From contig JANXDX010000013.1 of assembly GCA_025058735.1 (NCBI GenBank), positions 1 through 64,000 of the forward strand: a stretch of DNA of 64,000 bases, read 5' to 3'. The stretch comes from Archaeoglobaceae archaeon (GTDB taxonomy: Archaea; Halobacteriota; Archaeoglobi; Archaeoglobales; Archaeoglobaceae). Position numbers and translations under genes: made by a program. Below, piece by piece: positions 60,056-64,000 of the stretch. Each line of letters begins with the position of its first letter. Position 1 is the first letter of the stretch. Below the pieces are notes generated by a model. It searched no databases. It was not told where the DNA came from and was given only the letters and a program-made list of their open reading frames with translations.

Positions 60056-61015
60056 TTACTTCTCTATAATGAATTCTTCAACTTCAACCCCAAAATGTCT
60101 TCCCTTAGTTCCAATCCAACAAAGAACTTCATCTCCAACTTTTAAGCTAGTTACACTCAAATGTTTTCCATCTTTTCCAACTAACTTTATAGTTTCTGCA
60201 TTCTGAAGAATTATCGTCCCCTCTATTCCATCTACTTCAGCCTTTACAAGTATCAAAGGTCTCCTTTCAATTTTCACTCTTCCAACATAACTTCTCCTTC
60301 TATTCCCATCTGCCTTAACAATTTCTATTTCATCTCCAGCTTTAAGTTCTGCCAAGTACTTCGTTTTATCTCCAACTTTTAAGTAAGCGTTTACACTTCC
60401 AGCGTTCACTCTAAAAGGTCTAGAGGCAACATATTCGCTTTCTTCGCTTTCACTTGCTACTAGGAATAGAAAATTTGCTTGATTTCCAACTAGCATACCT
60501 TCTCCAACTGTCATTAGTGTAACAGTATCTATACAAACCCTATCTCCCAATCCTAGCTGTCTTATCTCCTTAACTCTTGCAACTTTCAGCTCTATTTTTT
60601 CTGGTTTGATTTTTACAATCTCGTAATACTTTTTCAACTCTTCCCTACTACCTTTCACAGCTATCCCATCTGAACCTTTTTCCAGAGTTGTTAAAGCCAA
60701 CTTTGCATCCTCAAAACTCTCCACGAAAACAACAACTTTTCCCTTCTTCATCGCAACTATGTTTTCAAGCGGTATTATTTTCCAGTCTTCTAGCTTAATC
60801 AAAGCTAAATCTTTTCCCAAAACTTTTTCAACGTCCGAAGGACTCTTAATTTTCAATATTTCTGCTGGTAAAATTTTTATCTTTCCGAGTTTTTTCGCTT
60901 TCTCAACGTTTTCTTCTTTAACAAAAGCACCATCAAAACCTATCTCTATAGCATCTCTCAAACTTTCCTTTGCTTTTTCCCAATCTTCATCAGCTAAGAT
61001 CCAAATTTCTTTCAT
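60056..61015 (-). CDS. 3-dehydroquinate synthase II (archaeal type)
   Basis: 319 residues of the archaeal family that makes 3-dehydroquinate from the 2-amino-3,7-dideoxy-heptulosonate precursor by NAD-dependent oxidative deamination, replacing AroB. EIWILADEDWEKAKESL starts the protein; RVCIDTVTLMTVGEGMLVGNQ near residue 180 and SRPFRVNAGSVNAYL near 210 are family signatures. It heads the aromatic operon on the minus strand. Confidence 0.93.
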   Translation of the reverse strand: MKEIWILADEDWEKAKESLRDAIEIGFDGAFVKEENVEKAKKLGKIKILPAEILKIKSPSDVEKVLGKDLALIKLEDWKIIPLENIVAMKKGKVVVFVESFEDAKLALTTLEKGSDGIAVKGSREELKKYYEIVKIKPEKIELKVARVKEIRQLGLGDRVCIDTVTLMTVGEGMLVGNQANFLFLVASESEESEYVASRPFRVNAGSVNAYLKVGDKTKYLAELKAGDEIEIVKADGNRRRSYVGRVKIERRPLILVKAEVDGIEGTIILQNAETIKLVGKDGKHLSVTSLKVGDEVLCWIGTKGRHFGVEVEEFIIEK

Positions 61016-61024
61016 AAGACCACC

Positions 61025-61330
61025 TCACAAAACATTAAAAGTTTTATGAGTAAAACTCAACAGCGAATAAAACTTTTGATTCATAAGTTTTAAATCTTTG
61101 AACTGGTTCGTTGAAACTTCTTTTTCATCGTTCAAATTTTTTGATACTGCAATTGAACTGCAACAAACTGCTAACTCATTTTTAAGTTTTTTATTAAGTT
61201 TTTTATTTTTAATTACCTTAAAGAACCCAAATGTTCTATCTAAGCTCGTACTTGTACAACTCTTCAAGTACCTATTCGCTTCCTTAAATGTAGATTCTTC
61301 TAACGCTTTTCTACCATTTATCACAAACAT
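61025..61330 (-). CDS. Possible hypothetical protein upstream of DHQ synthase II
   Basis: A long open frame (track 61025-61393, 122 codons) in AT-rich DNA where a frame this long is unexpected by chance. Starting at the ATG at 61330, with AGGTG seven bases upstream, gives about 101 residues, basic, including RYLKSCTSTSLDRTFGFFKV and KKLNKKLKNELAVCC. It ends nine bases before DHQ synthase II on the same strand, an operon-like position. No family recognised; it could be a decayed transposase piece or non-coding. Low certainty. Confidence 0.35.
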   Translation of the reverse strand: MFVINGRKALEESTFKEANRYLKSCTSTSLDRTFGFFKVIKNKKLNKKLKNELAVCCSSIAVSKNLNDEKEVSTNQFKDLKLMNQKFYSLLSFTHKTFNVL

Positions 61331-61492
61331 AGTGTAACACCTAAAGGCAAGGAAGATCACCTCAGCAGCTAAAGTAAAAGAGATAAAAATCACAACTCTT
61401 GTTTAGTGTGACACTTGCCATCTAAGCCAAATCGTTTTTGTATATTTAAATTTTTTGGCCCTAAACTTTTTAATTGCATAGCTATTAAACTT

Positions 61493-61663
61493 ATGCCCGC
61501 TGTGGTTGATGAGACTCTCTGCAATGGCTGCGGAATTTGTGTCGACGAGTGTCCGATGGGAGCTATAGAGCTAAACGACGTAGCTCACGTTGACGTAGAG
61601 ATTTGTACAGAATGCGGAACGTGTGTAGATGTTTGCCCTGAGGAGGCGATAGAACTTGAGTAG
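61493..61663 (+). CDS. Two-[4Fe-4S] ferredoxin
   Basis: 56-residue bacterial-type ferredoxin with two CxxCxxCxxxCP clusters (CNGCGICVDECP and CTECGTCVDVCP). A general low-potential electron carrier in the cytoplasm. The ATG at 61493 gives MPAVVDETLC; the track start (61415) adds an implausible extension. A TATA-like CTTTTTAATT lies about 24 bases upstream, indicating a leaderless transcript. It overlaps the PfkB kinase gene by eight bases. Confidence 0.95.
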   Translation: MPAVVDETLCNGCGICVDECPMGAIELNDVAHVDVEICTECGTCVDVCPEEAIELE

Positions 61664-62552
61664 TGTTGTAGGTTTCGGAGCTTTAAATTTAGACAAGATA
61701 TACTACGTTGACAAGATACCGTCGAAAGATGAGGAAGGTTTCGTGAAAGATGTTATCTTCTCACCAGGAGGAAGCGCTGCAAACACGATAGTTGGCCTTT
61801 CAAGACTCGGAATAAAAACTAGTTATATAGGAAAGATCGGAGGAGATGAAGAGGGTAGGATTCTTTTCAACGATCTTTTATCGGAAAAAGTTGATACTAG
61901 CTGCATAATAAGAGCTGAAGGGAGAAGTGGAGTTGCAATGGTTTTTGTAGATGAAAAAGGAAATAGGGCAATTTTAGTTGATCCAGGAGTAAACGATACA
62001 ATAAAGTTTGAAGAAATAAATATCCATGAAGCAAAAAAATACAAAATGCTACACTTGACTTCTTTTATATGCAAGAACGGGATGGATTCTTTTGAATCTC
62101 AGAAAAAAATTGTTAAAGAATTTGAACTTGTTAGCTTCGATCCAGGTATACCGTATGCTGAAAGAGGTTTAAAAGAAATGATGCCAATTTTGAAAGAGAC
62201 AACTATCTTCCTACCAAGTAAAACCGAAATAGAAATTTTGTTTGGAAAAGATTATAGAGAGGCTGTAGAAGAATGTCTATCTATTGGAATTGAAATCGTT
62301 GCAGTTAAGTTAGGAGAAAAGGGTTGTTACGTTAGAAGTAAAGATAAGGAAATATATCTGAAACCTTTTGCCGTAAAAGTAGTCGACACAACTGGTGCCG
62401 GAGATGCTTTCAACGCAGGTTTTATTTATGGGTTTTTAAAAGGTAAAAATTTAGAAACTTGTGCAAAGTACGGAAACTACGTTGCTGCAAAATGCATAGA
62501 AGAGTTTGGAGCTAGAAAGGGGCTTCCGAGATCGATAGATGAAAGTTTGTAA
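61656..62552 (+). CDS. PfkB family carbohydrate/nucleoside kinase
   Basis: 298-residue ribokinase-fold enzyme. GGSAANTIVGLSRLGIKTSYIGKIG near residue 35 is split as FSPGGSAANTIVGLSRLG and the PfkB signature, and DTTGAGDAFNAGFIYG near 245 holds the catalytic Asp and anion hole. It phosphorylates a sugar or nucleoside; the substrate is unknown. The start is TTG at 61656, inside the end of the ferredoxin gene. It overlaps pus10 by 14 bases, making a three-gene operon. Confidence 0.92.
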   Translation: MSSVVGFGALNLDKIYYVDKIPSKDEEGFVKDVIFSPGGSAANTIVGLSRLGIKTSYIGKIGGDEEGRILFNDLLSEKVDTSCIIRAEGRSGVAMVFVDEKGNRAILVDPGVNDTIKFEEINIHEAKKYKMLHLTSFICKNGMDSFESQKKIVKEFELVSFDPGIPYAERGLKEMMPILKETTIFLPSKTEIEILFGKDYREAVEECLSIGIEIVAVKLGEKGCYVRSKDKEIYLKPFAVKVVDTTGAGDAFNAGFIYGFLKGKNLETCAKYGNYVAAKCIEEFGARKGLPRSIDESL

Positions 62553-63630
62553 AACTTGCTGGGAATATACTAAGTTTGAAATTTCTGACGAATGTGAGAT
62601 ATGCTGCGGAATTTTTGAGAAAGTTAAAGAAATAGCAGAGAAAATATTTGAAGATTTGAAAGACTATGAGTTCGAAACTTTTCAAGTTGGAAGCAAAGTT
62701 TGGGGAAGTGCTAAAGCGATGCTTGAACTTTTAAAATTTAAAGAAATAAATTACGATCTAAAGAGGGTTTTCAACGAAAAGCTGACTGAAGAGATAGAGA
62801 AGAAGGGGAAAAAGGTTAGTAAAAGTCCAGAAATTCAAATAGTATTCGATCTTGAGAGTTTTACTTGGGAAAAAGTTGTAAAGTCTGTATACATATACGG
62901 TAAATATGTAAAAAGAGTAAGAGGTTTATCTCAAACCAGATGGCTCTGCAAGAAGTGCAATGGAATGGGATGTGAGTTTTGCAACTTTAAGGGGAAGAGG
63001 TACGATTCTTTAGAAGAGTTGATAATTCATCCAACTGTAGAAATTTTTTCTGCCAAAGATGCTATTTTACATGGAGCTGGAAGAGAAGATGTAGACGTTA
63101 GAACACTCGGAAATGGAAGACCTTTCATATTAGAAGTTGTTGAGCCAAAAAAAAGAAGAGTTGATCTGGAAGAAGTAGAAAAGAGAGTAAACGAAGAAGG
63201 CTATGGAAAGATCTCTGTAAAATTTTTAAAATACGCTGAAGCGAAGGATGTCGAGGAAATAAAGGAGGAAAAATACAAAAAACTTTACAGAGCAAAGATC
63301 TTTTTTTCAAACAAAGTTAGCGAGGAAAGAGTTGTCGAGGCTTTGAAAAAGTTAATAGGAGAAATAAATCAAAAAACTCCTACGAGAGTTTTACATAGAA
63401 GAGGAGACATTTTGAGAGTTAGAAGACTCTACGATGCAAAACTTTTACTTCACAGAAAAAACAAAGCAGTAGTGACTTTCTTAGCAGAAGCTGGTTTATA
63501 TATAAAAGAACTTGTAAGTGGGGATTTTGGAAGGACAAAACCGAACCTTTCTGAATTACTAGGAGTTGATGCTAGAGTTGAAAAGTTAGATGTCATATCA
63601 GTTCTTGATGAACCACAGAATCAACGTTAG
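62539..63630 (+). CDS. pus10: tRNA pseudouridine synthase Pus10
   Basis: 363 residues. The N-terminal zinc site CKTCWEYTKFEISDECEIC and the second CKKCNGMGCEFCNFKG come before the catalytic core GAGREDVDVRTLGNGRPFILEV (split here as GAGREDVDVRTLG with the catalytic Asp). The C-terminal region RVLHRRGDILRVRRLYDAK is also typical. In archaea Pus10 makes pseudouridine at positions 54 and 55 of tRNA. It is somewhat shorter than many homologues (about 400-430), the THUMP part being compact. Confidence 0.92.
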   Translation: MKVCKTCWEYTKFEISDECEICCGIFEKVKEIAEKIFEDLKDYEFETFQVGSKVWGSAKAMLELLKFKEINYDLKRVFNEKLTEEIEKKGKKVSKSPEIQIVFDLESFTWEKVVKSVYIYGKYVKRVRGLSQTRWLCKKCNGMGCEFCNFKGKRYDSLEELIIHPTVEIFSAKDAILHGAGREDVDVRTLGNGRPFILEVVEPKKRRVDLEEVEKRVNEEGYGKISVKFLKYAEAKDVEEIKEEKYKKLYRAKIFFSNKVSEERVVEALKKLIGEINQKTPTRVLHRRGDILRVRRLYDAKLLLHRKNKAVVTFLAEAGLYIKELVSGDFGRTKPNLSELLGVDARVEKLDVISVLDEPQNQR

Positions 63631-63741
63631 TTCTTTTTGAATTTTTTGTAAATTTGTATAATAAATAATAAAATTAATAGGTTTGCGTATCTATATATAA
63701 CTTTTGCTCTGCTTTTTTTAATTGTACAAACTACTTAAAGC

Positions 63742-64000
63742 ATGGAAAGGCCTATCCTGCAAGTAGCGCTAGATCTGGTTGAACTTAAGAGAGCTATAGA
63801 GATCGCTGGAGAAGCTATAGAAGGTGGAGCAGACTGGCTAGAAGCTGGAACACCTTTGATAAAAAGCGAAGGGATGAATGCAATTAGAGAGTTGAAAAAA
63901 ACTTACAGAGATAGAAAGATCGTTGCAGATATGAAAACAATAGATACTGGAGCTGTTGAAGTCGAAATGGCTGCAAAGAGTGGAGCTGATATTGTAATAA
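63742..64000 (+). CDS. 3-hexulose-6-phosphate synthase-like enzyme (partial)
   Basis: The first 86 codons of a gene that runs past the window edge. [20 protein letters not shown], then [16 protein letters not shown] and [19 protein letters not shown] match the hexulose-6-phosphate synthase/OMP decarboxylase barrel, with DMKT in the place of the catalytic D-x-K-x-x-D. In archaea this enzyme supplies ribulose 5-phosphate through the reversed ribulose monophosphate pathway and may be fused to other domains. A TATATATAA run lies about 45 bases upstream. Confidence 0.88.
   Translation, partial: MERPILQVALDLVELKRAIEIAGEAIEGGADWLEAGTPLIKSEGMNAIRELKKTYRDRKIVADMKTIDTGAVEVEMAAKSGADIVI

Noticed and set aside
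1-64000. rRNA genes or a replication origin
   Set aside because: No rRNA-like sequence was recognised, and no Cdc6/Orc1 gene with origin-box repeats was seen.

Overview
The window reads as a chromosomal segment of a hyperthermophilic euryarchaeon, most like the Archaeoglobales. The grounds are a large-subunit replication factor C, ribosomal protein L37Ae next to RNA polymerase subunit P, a Lhr helicase, Pus10, an archaeal 3-dehydroquinate synthase, a TyrA-chorismate mutase-PheA fusion of the Archaeoglobus type, an archaeoflavoprotein/iron-sulfur flavoprotein/FprA cluster, and bacterial-type gyrase B. The DNA is clearly AT-rich, but the tRNA-Ala gene is about 72% G+C (52 of 72 by hand count), which is typical of growth at high temperature. 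The genus is inference; no search was possible.

Layout. 1-1408: end of an acyl-CoA dehydrogenase gene and a thiolase (fatty-acid oxidation). 1405-6949: phosphate uptake operon pstSCAB-phoU with an ArsC-like protein, divergent from an AbrB-PhoU regulator. 6954-9143: rfcL, a small RPA-like protein and a metallophosphoesterase. 9456-14259: an F420-type oxidoreductase, then a minimal type IV filament locus (ATPase, platform protein, Ig-like membrane protein). 14276-18343: UbiD decarboxylase, DUF2070 membrane protein, four-CBS protein. 18322-22058 (minus): hisD, ThiF/MoeB-like E1, gyrB. 22288-24036: L37Ae, RpoP, phosphomevalonate dehydratase small subunit, M50 protease. 24058-26341 (minus): afpA-isf-fprA oxygen-defence cluster.

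26600-28400 is a decayed patch: a gene with no standard start codon, an IS605-type TnpB remnant with a hairpin, and a Cas4-like pseudogene. 28600-39154 holds a DedA protein and a complete [NiFe] hydrogenase island: hypE, C, D, an Mrp-type HypB substitute, hypA, divergent hypF, maturation protease, cytochrome b, large subunit and Tat-exported small subunit. This supports membrane-bound H2 uptake feeding a quinone pool; UbiD and UbiA homologues elsewhere in the window may contribute to quinone synthesis (inference). 39366-41088: Ogg2 glycosylase, an Lrp regulator and a peroxiredoxin.

41266-47488 runs between tRNA-Ala(CGC) and tRNA-Leu(CAG) and includes a second TnpB remnant, a radical SAM protein, a compact kinase-BtpA-UPF0248-ArsR cluster, and a thoroughly frameshifted iron/cobalamin-type ABC transporter (permease and ATPase). 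47740-53180: Lhr, UbiA, CoA-transferase, a secreted eight-cysteine protein, a small membrane protein and a MoaD-like protein. 53167-64000: amino-acid and aromatic biosynthesis (aminotransferase, Lrp, pyrD, a Dus-like barrel, dapF, TyrA-CM-PheA, aroD, DHQ synthase II), then ferredoxin, PfkB kinase, Pus10 and the start of a hexulose-6-phosphate synthase-like gene.

Genes are tightly packed, often overlapping by 4-50 bases. Many operon-leading genes have a TATA-like element about 22-28 bases before the start codon, suggesting leaderless mRNAs. No CRISPR array or rRNA was seen. The best leads for follow-up are the Ig-like protein in the filament locus, the AbrB-PhoU regulator and its paired sites, the CBS protein with a possible ribosome-binding tail, the gene starting at ATC, and the decayed transporter.
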